Origin: Actinopolymorpha alba DSM 45243
GTDB taxonomy: Bacteria; Actinomycetota; Actinomycetes; Propionibacteriales; Actinopolymorphaceae
Reading direction: 5' to 3'
DNA length: 52,670 nucleotides
NCBI RefSeq assembly: GCF_000373925.1
Contig: NZ_KB892780.1
Span: 124 to 52,793 of the forward strand
The translations under genes were made by a program, and so were the position numbers. The notes under the pieces are model-generated. The model was not told where the DNA came from and did no database searches. It saw nothing but the letters and a program-made list of their open reading frames with translations. This document shows positions 44,174-52,430 of this stretch, piece after piece (within the stretch, counting starts at the first letter, position 1; each line of letters begins with the position of its first letter).

Positions 44174-44992
44174 TCACCGGATGGGAGCGTGATGTCCGGG
44201 CGCGAGGAGCGCTGGCGGTGGGGCGGCCAGCGCAGCGGCCGCGTCGCTGACGGGTAGATCTACCAGGGCGTCACAGGTCGGTGCGGCGCATTCGCAGTCG
44301 AACGCGCGGATGACCGTGCTGGCATCCCGCGGTACAGGGGCTCGCGCAACCCCTGTGAGGGAGTGGGTGACGGCGACCTCATTGGCGTAGCGCAGCAGGG
44401 ATTGCCGTTCACGCACGCTCCGCGCTGTTGGGCCCGCTGCGAGGCACTCGGCGAAGTGATTCTCAACCGCGGCGAGTGTCTGGCTCACAGTCTGGTTGTC
44501 GACGATGATCGTGGCCGCGTCCGGAGCGGCATCTAGTTGATTCCGGACCAGCTGCCAGCCCCACAGATATCCATGGTGCACGCCCTCCGGGTGGCGCTTT
44601 TCAAGCCTGGCTCGCTGCTCCTCTTGCGAGGGCATCAGCCACACCGCATTGCCCGTGGGCGTGGCCAGGTCCGGAGTAACGAGGGCACCTTCGACCACCA
44701 CCAGCGGCCAGGATAGTGACAGCAGGTCCTTACCGATCATGGGACCACGGTCGAAGTCGCCCGGGCCACTGCTCGGCAACGCCACACCTGCCGCTGCGGC
44801 CCGATCCCAGTACTGCCACGTGTGGTCATCAACGCTGTACCAACGCAAGCCGTGACGCCTCGCCAGCAGGCGACTCACCGTCGTCTTACCAGCAGCAGCC
44901 GGGCCACCGATCCAAAGAACATGCGACAGATCTCCCACCACGCCTCCCCACAGGCCAATCGCTCCGAACCCCGGATTCAGTCGCTGGTCCAT
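44174..44992 (-). CDS. P-loop kinase-like protein with Cys-rich tail
   Basis: This 272-residue protein has Walker A GPAAAGKT (30-37) after a short beta strand (HVLWIGG), Asp residues in YSVDDHTWQYWD, and a lid region LEKRHPEG. It is a small-molecule or nucleotide kinase of the AAA_18/AAA_33 type. Residues 230-240 read FDCECAAPTCD, three Cys that could bind zinc. The start may be 44992 or a GTG about 18 codons on, near GGGAGG. The substrate is unknown. It has no clear partner gene. Confidence 0.8.
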   Translation of the reverse strand: MDQRLNPGFGAIGLWGGVVGDLSHVLWIGGPAAAGKTTVSRLLARRHGLRWYSVDDHTWQYWDRAAAAGVALPSSGPGDFDRGPMIGKDLLSLSWPLVVVEGALVTPDLATPTGNAVWLMPSQEEQRARLEKRHPEGVHHGYLWGWQLVRNQLDAAPDAATIIVDNQTVSQTLAAVENHFAECLAAGPTARSVRERQSLLRYANEVAVTHSLTGVARAPVPRDASTVIRAFDCECAAPTCDALVDLPVSDAAAALAAPPPALLAPGHHAPIR

Positions 44993-45388
44993 TCCGGCAA
45001 GCCCGGCCTACTGCGGCTACGATCACGGCAGGTCGCCGCGAACGGCCTCCTAAGCTATCTAGACCACCCGTCGCGCATCAGCTGGCGGGAAATTGTCGCG
45101 GCATCAGGTGTCGCAAGACAAGAGCTGACCTCGGTGTCCTGGCTCAGGTGATGCTTGACGGTCCGCGTCTCGGGTGATGGTTGACACTGGCCGCGTTTGG
45201 CCTTCGCTGGTTGGCGACCCTTCTCGTGGGCGGCGGCGTTGGCGAGGGAGGGCGTGAGGTCTACAGCGTCGAGGCCGTTCTACTTTCGTCCGAACCGGCT
45301 GAGCCAGCCTCATTCGGGCCGACGTGGGCTTGAAGAGGTCGCGAAACCATCCAACAGCACTGTCCCAGCTGCTCACTATGGTTCAGGC
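44993..45388. other. Patchy intergenic region with small gene fragments
   Basis: The plus strand at 45010-45150 encodes LRLRSRQVAANGLLSYLDHP and SWREIVAASGVARQELTS before TGA, which may be the tail of a lost helix-turn-helix protein. A minus-strand frame at 45180-45260 (LANAAAHEKGRQPAKA) could be the start of a lost transposase. Neither is enough for a gene call. The 16-base sequence GACAAGAGCTGACCTC at 45117-45132 recurs at 45844-45859. Confidence 0.35.
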
Positions 45389-45792
45389 ATGAACAGCCCC
45401 GACTGCCCGAGCAAGCGCCTTGTTGAGCAACGGCTGCGCAACCGCGCTATGGAAGCGCTTGAGGCACTGAGCGACGGTGATGAAGGCGTTCGAACGGTTG
45501 GCATCGTGGAGTATGTCGAGGAGTTCTTCGACGTGATCAACGATGATCTGCCGTGGCACTGGCGGGAATGGTCCTACTTCACGCCCAATGAGGTCCAGAC
45601 GCTCGATCGAGTCCAGCGTCTACTCAAGGCGGCGTGCGAAGCAACACCACGTTCTGCTCGGACAGCGAATTCATTCGTTCCGGATGGCCAGCCACGATCC
45701 GGCCGGCCGCGATTCAAGCACTCGAACTCATGCGCAGCCGCGGACGATTTCGCGAGGACGTCGAGGAAGCCCGGCCATCGCAGCCCAGCTGA
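45389..45792 (+). pseudogene. SCO4402-like hypothetical protein, frameshifted
   Basis: From ATG 45389 the frame gives NSPDCPSKRLVEQRLRNRAM, EYVEEFFDVINDDLPWHW and FTPNEVQTLDRVQRLLKAAC. It then shifts, and the other frame goes on as SEFIRSGWPATIRPAAIQAL and SRGRFREDVEEARPS with TGA at 45790-45792. Together they make a small acidic conserved actinobacterial protein (SCO4402 type) of unknown role. The shift near 45645 may be a true mutation or a sequencing error. Confidence 0.65.
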
Positions 45793-46044
45793 ACCCGCTG
45801 CCAACTGGAACATGCTCGCCCGGTCGCGTATCACCTGGTACAGGACAAGAGCTGACCTCCGGAGTCCCCCAGCTTCCGGCCGAGGCGGTGAGGAGGTGTA
45901 CGCCGTCGTGCGTGCGGAGATCGGGTGGTCTGGGTCGTCCAGGGCGTCGAGGAGGCGTACGGCGTATGCCTCGGTCATGCGGTCGCGGATCAGGTCGGGG
46001 ATGAGCCAGGCGACGCGGTAGGTCTCGGAACTGGTCTGCTCTGC

Positions 46045-46416
46045 ACCGCCAGACCTACCCCGGCAGGGGCGGCCTGGTCACGAAGGAGACAAAGGGTCGT
46101 CGTCGCCGGACGGTACCGATCACCGAGCCGCTACGTCCGACGCTGCAACGTCCTGGTGCACGAGCGGCGTCCTCAGGCAAGGCTGCTCGCGGGTCCGCCC
46201 GGGGGCGTGATCACGACAGCGACACTCAGACACGCGACCGGGTGGGACACCCTCGTCACCGACCTCGGGCTCCCCGGCCTGGTCCGGCACGGACTCCAAC
46301 ACACAACGCTCACCTGGATGGCGGACACCGTGATCGAGCTGCACATCCTCCAGCGGGTCGCGGGTCACCAGGACCCCGCACGCATCTGGTCCGTACTTCT
46401 CTCCCCCCGCCACTCC
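46045..46416 (+). pseudogene. C-terminal remnant of a tyrosine recombinase (integrase)
   Basis: Pieces in two frames read TYPGRGGLVTKETKGRRRRT and VPITEPLRP, then PPGGVITTATLRHATGW and HGLQHTTLTWMAD and VIELHILQRVAGHQD. These match the catalytic domain of phage-type integrases, but box II reads HGLQHT where HxLRHT is expected, so the catalytic Arg is lost. The last catalytic Tyr is not clear. It is a dead remnant of an integrated element. Confidence 0.75.
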
Positions 46417-46499
46417 CCCGCACATGGCCAGCCACGCCGTGACCTGGCCCGAACGCGGACGACTGGATCACACGGGGAACACGTGGCTAGGCTCGCGAT

Positions 46500-47033
46500 G
46501 TGATTATTTGGATGAACGGGACCTTCGGCGCAGGAAAGACGACCACCGCCAACGAACTCGTCAAACTCGTCCCAGCATCGAGGATTTTCGACGCTGAAGA
46601 GGTCGGCGGCATGCTGAGGCACGTCCGGGATCTGCCACAGCTGGGGGACTTCCAGCACTGGCCGCCATGGCGTCACCTGGTCGTGGAGACCGCTTCACAA
46701 CTCCTCAAGTATCTCGGCGGGGTTCTCGTGGTCGTCCAGTCTGTGCTCGTCGAGCAGTACTGGACAGAGATCCGCTCCGGCCTGGAAAAGGCTGATGTCC
46801 AGGTCCACCACGTCGTCCTCCACGCGGACCACGACACCCTCGTCAAGCGCATCGAGGGGGACGACGAAAATAACACTGCCTTCCCCAACAATCGCCAGTG
46901 GCGTCTCGACCACCTTGCCGCCTACCACGGTGCCCGGCCGTGGCTTGACCAAGCTGGCGACGTCATCGATACCACGCACGTCAACGCGGCGGACGTCGCC
47001 CGGCTGATCGCCGACAAGCATCGCCTTCTCTGA
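46500..47033 (+). CDS. TmrB-like tunicamycin-resistance P-loop protein
   Basis: This 177-residue protein starts with GTG and has Walker A GTFGAGKT (7-14) in IIWMNGTFGAGKTTTANEL, followed by IFDAEEVGGMLR, as in the tunicamycin-resistance protein TmrB of Bacillus. TmrB is an ATP-binding protein that lowers tunicamycin entry or binds it; homologues elsewhere have broader or unknown roles. It sits between two integrase remnants, which suggests it was carried on the mobile element. It ends about 40 bases before a weak hairpin. Confidence 0.85.
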   Translation: MIIWMNGTFGAGKTTTANELVKLVPASRIFDAEEVGGMLRHVRDLPQLGDFQHWPPWRHLVVETASQLLKYLGGVLVVVQSVLVEQYWTEIRSGLEKADVQVHHVVLHADHDTLVKRIEGDDENNTAFPNNRQWRLDHLAAYHGARPWLDQAGDVIDTTHVNAADVARLIADKHRLL

Positions 47034-47070
47034 ATGCAACGCGGTAACCGGCCCGTACCTGTGGACATTA

Positions 47071-47093
47071 TCCGGGCCCAGGCTGGACCCGGA
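47071..47093. terminator. Weak hairpin after the TmrB-like gene
   Basis: The arms TCCGGG and CCCGGA are separated by 11 bases about 38 bases after the stop. The stem is short and no U-tract follows. It is only a possible terminator. Confidence 0.3.
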
Positions 47094-47353
47094 CGGATCT
47101 CCTGAGAGCCGTTCTCCCTTCGCCCGGACAGCTATTCGCCAGCGTCGACAGCCTCTGCGTGGCCTTTCCTGTGGCTGACCACTCTCCCCGGAGAGGACTC
47201 CCCCGCTCGGCGTCCGACTCACCGTCGACATCGAAGTGGTTCAGCAACGTCGAGAGCGATCGATTCCACGTCGACCTACGACCCGTACTCGGCTGGGCTA
47301 CGGCTGCGCGAGTGCGGCGTAAGACCGTCGGCAAGCGATCCCATGGCGAAGCT

Positions 47354-47520
47354 GACGACGAGCCACAGAACCCGCGCGAGCTCGCTCTCCCCGACGTGGC
47401 GACGCTGGATCGCCTTGTAACTAAGGCGATCGAGGCCGGCGGACATCGGTGCTGGGCGACGTCGTGACCATCCTCGCGACCCTACGGATCAGCGAAGTGG
47501 CCGAGCTCCAAGCGTTTTCC
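47354..47520 (+). pseudogene. Integrase core remnant with box I
   Basis: The frame reads NPRELALPDVATLDRLVTKA, then leaves frame and continues as GDVVTILATLRISEVAELQ. This is the integrase start of the catalytic domain, with the box I Arg in LRISEV. One frameshift lies between, and residues of the usual TTALRIS are missing. It lies on the same strand but downstream of the C-terminal remnant at 46045, so the two parts are in inverse order around the TmrB-like gene. Confidence 0.7.
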
Positions 47521-47626
47521 CCGCAGTCCAGGAGGACGTACGGCATCGGAGGCTCTCTGCATACTCCCCGCGACTCGCGGAGTGCAGGCCGGAGCCTGGC
47601 GTGCGAGGACGACTGCGGAGAGTAGT

Positions 47627-47800
47627 GTGTCAGTGACGGAACGGGATCGAGTGGGAGCCTCCGGTGACGGCGCCGACCACCAGGTGCTGCTGATACGTCG
47701 GTCTGACTGTGGCCAGTGGGCGATCCCCCGCGGCCACCTCGACCCCAGAGAGACCGTCACCGAGGCGCTCGCCCGCGAACTTCGCAGGAAGGAATCCACT
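47627..47800 (+). pseudogene. Nudix hydrolase, N-terminal fragment
   Basis: From GTG 47627 a frame encodes HQVLLIRRSDCGQWAIPRGHL and DPRETVTEALARELR, the first two thirds of a Nudix box (G-x5-E-x7-REL), then breaks off at the point where EExG should follow. The lost part is replaced by the ribosome-binding site and start of the next gene. So this is a truncated gene, and the deletion point sits within the Nudix box. Confidence 0.7.
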
Positions 47801-47801
47801 A

Positions 47802-48254
47802 GTGATCACGGATCCAACGATCCTCCGGATCGGCGAGGTGGTGCAGCGCAGCCATCAGGGCGAGCGGGAAGCCGCTCGCCTCCTGTTCACAGAGATCTGG
47901 GACGAGATCGGCGGCGAGCAAGGGGACCCCCTGCACCGTTGCACACTCGCGCACGCGATGGCCGATGTGCAAGACGACGTGCGCCAGGAGCTGGTCTGGG
48001 ACCAGCGAGCGCTAGCGGCTGCCGACCTGCTCACCGACGCGCGCGTGGCGCAGGCTGGGGTGACGCTTCCGGTGGCGGGGTTGTACCCGTCGTTGCACCT
48101 GAACCTGAGCGAGTGCTACCGCAAGCTGGGCGATCTCGACCGTGCTCGTGAACACCTCCAGCAGGCGCAGGCCACGATCGGCGCGCTTGGCGATGACGAG
48201 TATGGGCAGCTGATCAGAGGGGGCCTGGAGCGCCTGGTCGAACTGCTGCGCTGA
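47802..48254 (+). CDS. Tetratricopeptide-type conserved hypothetical protein
   Basis: This 150-residue protein starts with GTG 47802 after AGGAAGGA. It is helical and ends with a TPR pair: HLNLSECYRKLGDLDRAREH then LQQAQATIGALGDDEYGQLI. The N-terminal part (EVVQRSHQGEREAARLLFTE) is also helical. Small proteins of this kind are common in actinobacteria with unknown role, probably protein binding. It follows directly on the broken Nudix gene; no other partner is evident. Confidence 0.8.
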   Translation: MITDPTILRIGEVVQRSHQGEREAARLLFTEIWDEIGGEQGDPLHRCTLAHAMADVQDDVRQELVWDQRALAAADLLTDARVAQAGVTLPVAGLYPSLHLNLSECYRKLGDLDRAREHLQQAQATIGALGDDEYGQLIRGGLERLVELLR

Positions 48255-48426
48255 CCCGACAGCGGCGACGGCACCCGGGAGGTCGGCCCCTTCTGGAGCG
48301 AGGCGCTGAGCTGGCCGCTGGTATGGGACCCAGAACCACGAGACCGCGATCCAGTCACCGCACGGCGGCACAAAGATCGCCTGGGGAGACCCGCCCGTAG
48401 CCCCGACGATGCTCCCACCGACGCCG

Positions 48427-48480
<54 letters not shown>

Positions 48481-48561
48481 CAGTCACTCAGACCGAGGCG
48501 ATAGCGGCATTGGGTCGGCCGATCGGGGCCATGGTGACGGCCAAATGACGCTATATAGGCG

Positions 48562-48603
48562 TTGACTGACGTCGATACGGTGTCATATGGACGACACCAT
48601 ATG
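48562..48603 (+). promoter_or_regulatory. Promoter with palindromic operator before the beta-lactamase-fold gene
   Basis: A -35 element TTGACT (48562-48567) is followed after 17 bases by ATATGG, a possible -10. Overlapping it is a perfect inverted repeat CATATGG-ACGACA-CCATATG (48584-48603). The layout is that of a repressor site on a promoter. The ATG is 23 bases further, with GGAAGGGA in front. The regulator is not next to it. Confidence 0.5.
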
Positions 48604-48626
48604 CCACGGGACGGAAGGGACACGGG

Positions 48627-49973
48627 ATGAGTGAGCCCACCTATGGGACCGTCATCGAGGAGGCGCGCGCCGAGTTCGGTGTGCCTGGAGTGAGCTGGGT
48701 GGTGATCGACAGCGGCCAGATCGCCAGGGCTGGGACGTCGGGGGTTCAGGCGGCCGGTGAGACGCGGCCGGTGACCGGCACGACGAGATTCCAGGCGTGC
48801 TCGATCAGCAAACCGATCGCCGCGCTGGCGATGCTGCGGCTGGTCGATCGTGGCGTGCTCGACCTGGACTCCGACATCAACGCCTACCTGACCTCATGGC
48901 GGCTGCCGCGCAACGCAGACTGGCAGCCTGTCGTGACGCTGCGACAGCTGGCGAGCCACTCGGCGGGCCTCACGACGTCCGGGTTCCCGGGCTACAAGCG
49001 AACCGATGAGCTGCCGACCACGGTGCAGATCCTCTGCGGAAGCCATCCGGCGAACACGTTCGACGTCCGCGTGGACACCGTCCCGGGGACACAGTTCCGC
49101 TACTCCGGCGGCGGAACGCTCGCGATGCAGCTGCTGCTCGAGGATGTGACCGGCACGCCTTTCCCAGCGCTGATGCGCGAGCTCGTCCTCGACCCGCTCT
49201 GCATGGGCGACAGTGACTACACCCAGCCGCCACCGGCGGAGGCGTACGACAGGCTGGCGTCGGGCCACGACATCGCCGGCGCTGTCGTCGCGGGCGGCTG
49301 GCACGTCTACCCCGAGATGGCGACCGCCGGCCTGTGGACGACGCCGAGCGACCTGTGCAGGTACGCGCTCGCGGTCCGGGCAGCTTACGCCGGCGCGCCG
49401 GGTGCGCTGATCTCGCAGCATCTCGCGCGCGAGATGCTGACCCCGCAGGTCCCCGCGACGGAGCGGATCGGAGGGTTGTCCGCGGTCGGCCTCGGCCCGT
49501 TCGTCTCCGTCGGTGGGGCAGCGAGGTTCGGGCACAGCGGCGGGAACGAAGGCTTCAAGTGCCACCTGCTCGCCTACCAAGACGCCGGTGTCGGCGCGGC
49601 AGTGATGACAAACAGCGACCTCGGAATCTACGTGGTGCAACGCGCGTTCGCCGCGATTGCGAAGGTGTACGACTGGCCGGACTTCCCGATGACTGTCGAC
49701 GATCCCGAGCTGCCCACCGAATCGACCCTCGCCAAGATCGCGGGCCGCTACCGACTGCGCGACGGGGTCGAGCTGGAGATCACGCCAGCCGACTACAACT
49801 TGCGGGTGACGTTCAACGGACAAGCACCAATGACGTTCACGTTCACGGGTACGAACGACGACGGCACCACGGTGTTCAACTCGGTGGCGACCGAGACGAA
49901 GCTGCGCCTGAATTGCGACGGCGCTCTCACGTTCGACCAGAACGGGCAGACCATCGCCTGCGACCGGCTCTAG
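48627..49973 (+). CDS. Serine hydrolase of the beta-lactamase/class C family
   Basis: This 448-residue protein has the S12 family catalytic set: SxxK in Ser59-Ile-Ser-Lys62 (ACSISKPIA), Tyr in TQFRYSGGG (about 155) in the place of YxN, and HSGG (about 298) in the place of KTG. Residues 365-448 form a beta-rich C-terminal domain. There is no signal peptide, so it acts in the cytoplasm, as do many members that are esterases or D-aminopeptidases rather than beta-lactamases. The promoter has a palindromic operator, so it is probably inducible. The substrate is unknown. Confidence 0.88.
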   Translation: MSEPTYGTVIEEARAEFGVPGVSWVVIDSGQIARAGTSGVQAAGETRPVTGTTRFQACSISKPIAALAMLRLVDRGVLDLDSDINAYLTSWRLPRNADWQPVVTLRQLASHSAGLTTSGFPGYKRTDELPTTVQILCGSHPANTFDVRVDTVPGTQFRYSGGGTLAMQLLLEDVTGTPFPALMRELVLDPLCMGDSDYTQPPPAEAYDRLASGHDIAGAVVAGGWHVYPEMATAGLWTTPSDLCRYALAVRAAYAGAPGALISQHLAREMLTPQVPATERIGGLSAVGLGPFVSVGGAARFGHSGGNEGFKCHLLAYQDAGVGAAVMTNSDLGIYVVQRAFAAIAKVYDWPDFPMTVDDPELPTESTLAKIAGRYRLRDGVELEITPADYNLRVTFNGQAPMTFTFTGTNDDGTTVFNSVATETKLRLNCDGALTFDQNGQTIACDRL

Positions 49974-50125
49974 ATATTGAAGAGGCGGGGTACCTGGTCC
50001 CCCTGTGCGACCTGCCCGGGACGGTGCAGTGATTGGCGTGCGCTTGAACCTGCATCCTCGTGGCAAGCTGACGAACCACCAGCCGCTTCGCACCGGTACG
50101 ACCGCCGAAAGGGAGCGTCATCCGC

Positions 50126-50773
50126 ATGCCTGACACGAACGCACAGCCTGACTTCAACCACAACGACTTCTATCACCGGTATCTGCTGCGCCAGGTACCA
50201 CGGCAATGCGATCGAGCACTCGACATCGGATGCGGAACCGGCTTGTTCGCCAGGCGATTGGCTCAGCGTGCACAAACGGTTGAAGCCATCGATCGTGCGC
50301 CCGAAGTGATCGCCCAGGCGCGTGCGCTGTCCCACGACACACCCAACGTCCGCTACGCCGAGGCAGACCTTGCCGACTACGACCTGGGCACTGCGCGTTA
50401 TGACTTCATTTCCGGCCTCGCCAGCGTCCATCACATGCCGTTCGCGGAGACGATCACGAAACTGCGTGATGCGTTGACCCCTGGTGGCGTGCTGGCCATC
50501 CTGGGCCTTTGCCGTTATGCGACACGAGCCGACTACCTGCCCGACCTGGTCGCGGCCCCGGCGAACCTGGCTGCGAAAGCGGTCGTGCGGGCGAAGGCCC
50601 GCTTTGGCAGCCGGGTGGCAGGCTCCGGACCGGCACCGTCGATGAATGCGCAGATGACGCTGCCGGAGATCAGAACAGAAGCGGCACGGCTTCTGCCCGG
50701 CGCCGTCATCCGACGTCGCGTCTTTTGGAGGTACTCCCTCATCTACAGGCAGCCGGCGACCTCGACGAGATGA
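50126..50773 (+). CDS. Class I SAM-dependent methyltransferase
   Basis: This 215-residue protein has the SAM-binding motif ALDIGCGTGLFARRLAQ (about 31-47), acidic loop EAIDRAPEV, and motif PNVRYAEADLADYDL. It methylates a small molecule or cofactor precursor. The start at ATG 50126 follows GGGAGCG. The end (VFWRYSLIYRQP) is typical of the family. No partner enzyme is adjacent, so the substrate is unknown. Confidence 0.9.
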   Translation: MPDTNAQPDFNHNDFYHRYLLRQVPRQCDRALDIGCGTGLFARRLAQRAQTVEAIDRAPEVIAQARALSHDTPNVRYAEADLADYDLGTARYDFISGLASVHHMPFAETITKLRDALTPGGVLAILGLCRYATRADYLPDLVAAPANLAAKAVVRAKARFGSRVAGSGPAPSMNAQMTLPEIRTEAARLLPGAVIRRRVFWRYSLIYRQPATSTR

Positions 50774-50946
50774 GAGCAAACGCTGGGAGAACCGGAACGG
50801 GGCGAGCTCGTGCGCTGGAACCTCCGGCTGAAGGCGGCTGGTTCAGGGCATCTGGAAGTCGACCGAGTTGCGGCGGCGGCGCCTGGGCGCCGCCGCCGCA
50901 ACCGTTGCGCTGCCGCGGGCCGAAGCCGGGCGCGAGCGCTCGGGCG

Positions 50947-51858
50947 CTACGGTTTCGCCAACGGCCCGAGGGCCTGGGCGAGAGCCTTGGCAAGAACGTG
51001 GGCCGTGGAGCCGTCCGGCTCGCCATGGTCGGGATTGAACTCGGCGAACGTCATACCGGCGAACCCCGGATGTGCCACGAACTCCGACAGTGCGGTCATC
51101 GCCTCGGCCTTCGTCAGCCCTCTGTTGTACAGCGGTACGTCGGCGACGGGAAGGTCGTAGAAGTCGATCACATCCACGTCGAAGTGCACCACGAAGCGAT
51201 CCGCGCCGAGGGCCTGCACGGCCCGGCGCGCGGCGCTTCGAGGGTCGGGCCTGACGTCGCTGGCCGGGAAACGAGTGCTCGGAACCAGGCCCTCCCGATC
51301 CTCCTCCGGGTCACCGTATCCGAAGAAGCACAGCCGTTCCGGACTCAGCAGCGGCCGTCGGGGCCCGAAACTGGCCAGGGCGGGAGCCGTGCCCGGTAGG
51401 TCAAGCATGTGACCGACGCCGAGCCCGTCCAGGACGCTCTCCGGGTTGTCCGGGGCATTGGACAGGTCCTGACCGCCATCGAAGTACAGCAACGCCACGT
51501 CCTCGTCGTGCGCAACCGCGGCGCTGTAGAGCGCGATCGCAAGCGTGCACTCCCCGCCTACCACGAGCGGGAGCTGGCCGGCCTCGAAGATCGAATTGAT
51601 CTGCGCTCGGGCGTCGGACAGGACCTGCAGGACCTGACTCAGGTTGTGCGGCCGCCGCTCGGTCGGGTGCGGCCGCCACCGGACGACCGGGCGGTCGCCA
51701 TGGTCCTCCACCTCAAGCCCGGCTTCGCCTAATAGGCGGATCAGACCGGCCGCCCTTAATGCTGCCGGCGCCTTCTCCTGTCCGGGCCAGTGGGCCGCCG
51801 CGCTCGACGGAACGCCAAGCAAACCTAGAGTTGTACTCATTTCCGCAATGCCATTCAT
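50947..51858 (-). CDS. Arginase/deacetylase-fold protein with altered metal site
   Basis: This 303-residue protein has the ureohydrolase fold, but its metal ligands are altered. The first ligand segment reads GGECT (Cys104) where arginases have GGDHS; the second reads FDGGQD (127-131) where DAHxD is expected; the third keeps DVDVID (227-232). So one or two Mn ligands are lost, and activity, if any, may use one metal or none. I start it at ATG 51858, with GAAGGG in front; ATG 51840 is an alternative. Its reaction cannot be told; other C-N hydrolysis or a regulatory role is possible. Confidence 0.8.
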   Translation of the reverse strand: MNGIAEMSTTLGLLGVPSSAAAHWPGQEKAPAALRAAGLIRLLGEAGLEVEDHGDRPVVRWRPHPTERRPHNLSQVLQVLSDARAQINSIFEAGQLPLVVGGECTLAIALYSAAVAHDEDVALLYFDGGQDLSNAPDNPESVLDGLGVGHMLDLPGTAPALASFGPRRPLLSPERLCFFGYGDPEEDREGLVPSTRFPASDVRPDPRSAARRAVQALGADRFVVHFDVDVIDFYDLPVADVPLYNRGLTKAEAMTALSEFVAHPGFAGMTFAEFNPDHGEPDGSTAHVLAKALAQALGPLAKP

Positions 51859-52170
51859 ACTCTCATCAGCCCTTCCTGTCGGCACCACTCATCGAACCTC
51901 CAAGGGACTCCGGGTTCGGCTGGAGTCACCGACGCTATGGGCTGATCCGGACACCTACTGTCTTGTTCGTGTTCGTGACCCACGTCTCGCGTCTACCCGC
52001 GTCCGGTCCTCGGAGCCGAGGTCTGCAGCTGCGGGCTTTCGGCGGTCTCGTCGCGAATGTCGGCCGGTTTCGTCGACGCTGGTGTGGCGCCTTTGCAGGT
52101 CAGAGGCAACTTGACCCTCATGAGACCCGATGCGGGCACGTACATACCGGGAAGGGCGAACGTCGGCCGG
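51859..52170. other. Intergenic stretch, no supported gene
   Basis: Between the arginase-fold gene and the truncated GNAT gene, no frame on either strand shows conserved character. The promoter of the arginase-fold gene should lie near 51870-51950 on the minus strand. No clear hairpin or repeat was seen. Confidence 0.4.
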
Positions 52171-52430
52171 TCAGCGGTTGAGGTCCTCGCCGGCTTGTTC
52201 TTGCCGTACGACGCGATCCGGGTGGAACGTCATGTGAAAGTCCCTCTCGGACTCGGCGTGCTGCTCGAAGCCCAAGCGCTCGTAGAGCCTGCGCGCTCTC
52301 ACATTGTTCCTGTCGACGTCGAGATGCAGAGGTTTGGCGGTGGATCGGCTCTCCTGGATCAGTGCGGTGATGAGGTGGGTGCCGATTCCGTTGCCCTGGA
52401 AGGCCGGGTGGATCTGAATTCCTCCTAGTA
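52171..52430 (-). pseudogene. GNAT acetyltransferase cut by an insertion element
   Basis: The minus strand encodes the C-terminal half of a GNAT enzyme: GGIQIHPAFQGNGIGTHLI with the acetyl-CoA loop Q-x-x-G-I-G, then NVRARRLYERLGFEQ. The first half of the fold (about 70 residues) is missing, and the frame runs into the end of the insertion element at about 52430. So the gene was broken by insertion; the remaining part is not expected to work. Confidence 0.85.

Noticed and set aside
45900-46010. Minus-strand fragment VAWLIPDLIRDRMTEAYAVR
   Set aside because: It looks like part of a real protein, but it is too short and I cannot name a family; probably another remnant of the patchy zone.
49974-50125. 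Possible tRNA or small RNA between the hydrolase and methyltransferase genes
   Set aside because: No cloverleaf arms or strong hairpin could be drawn; it is most likely a promoter region.
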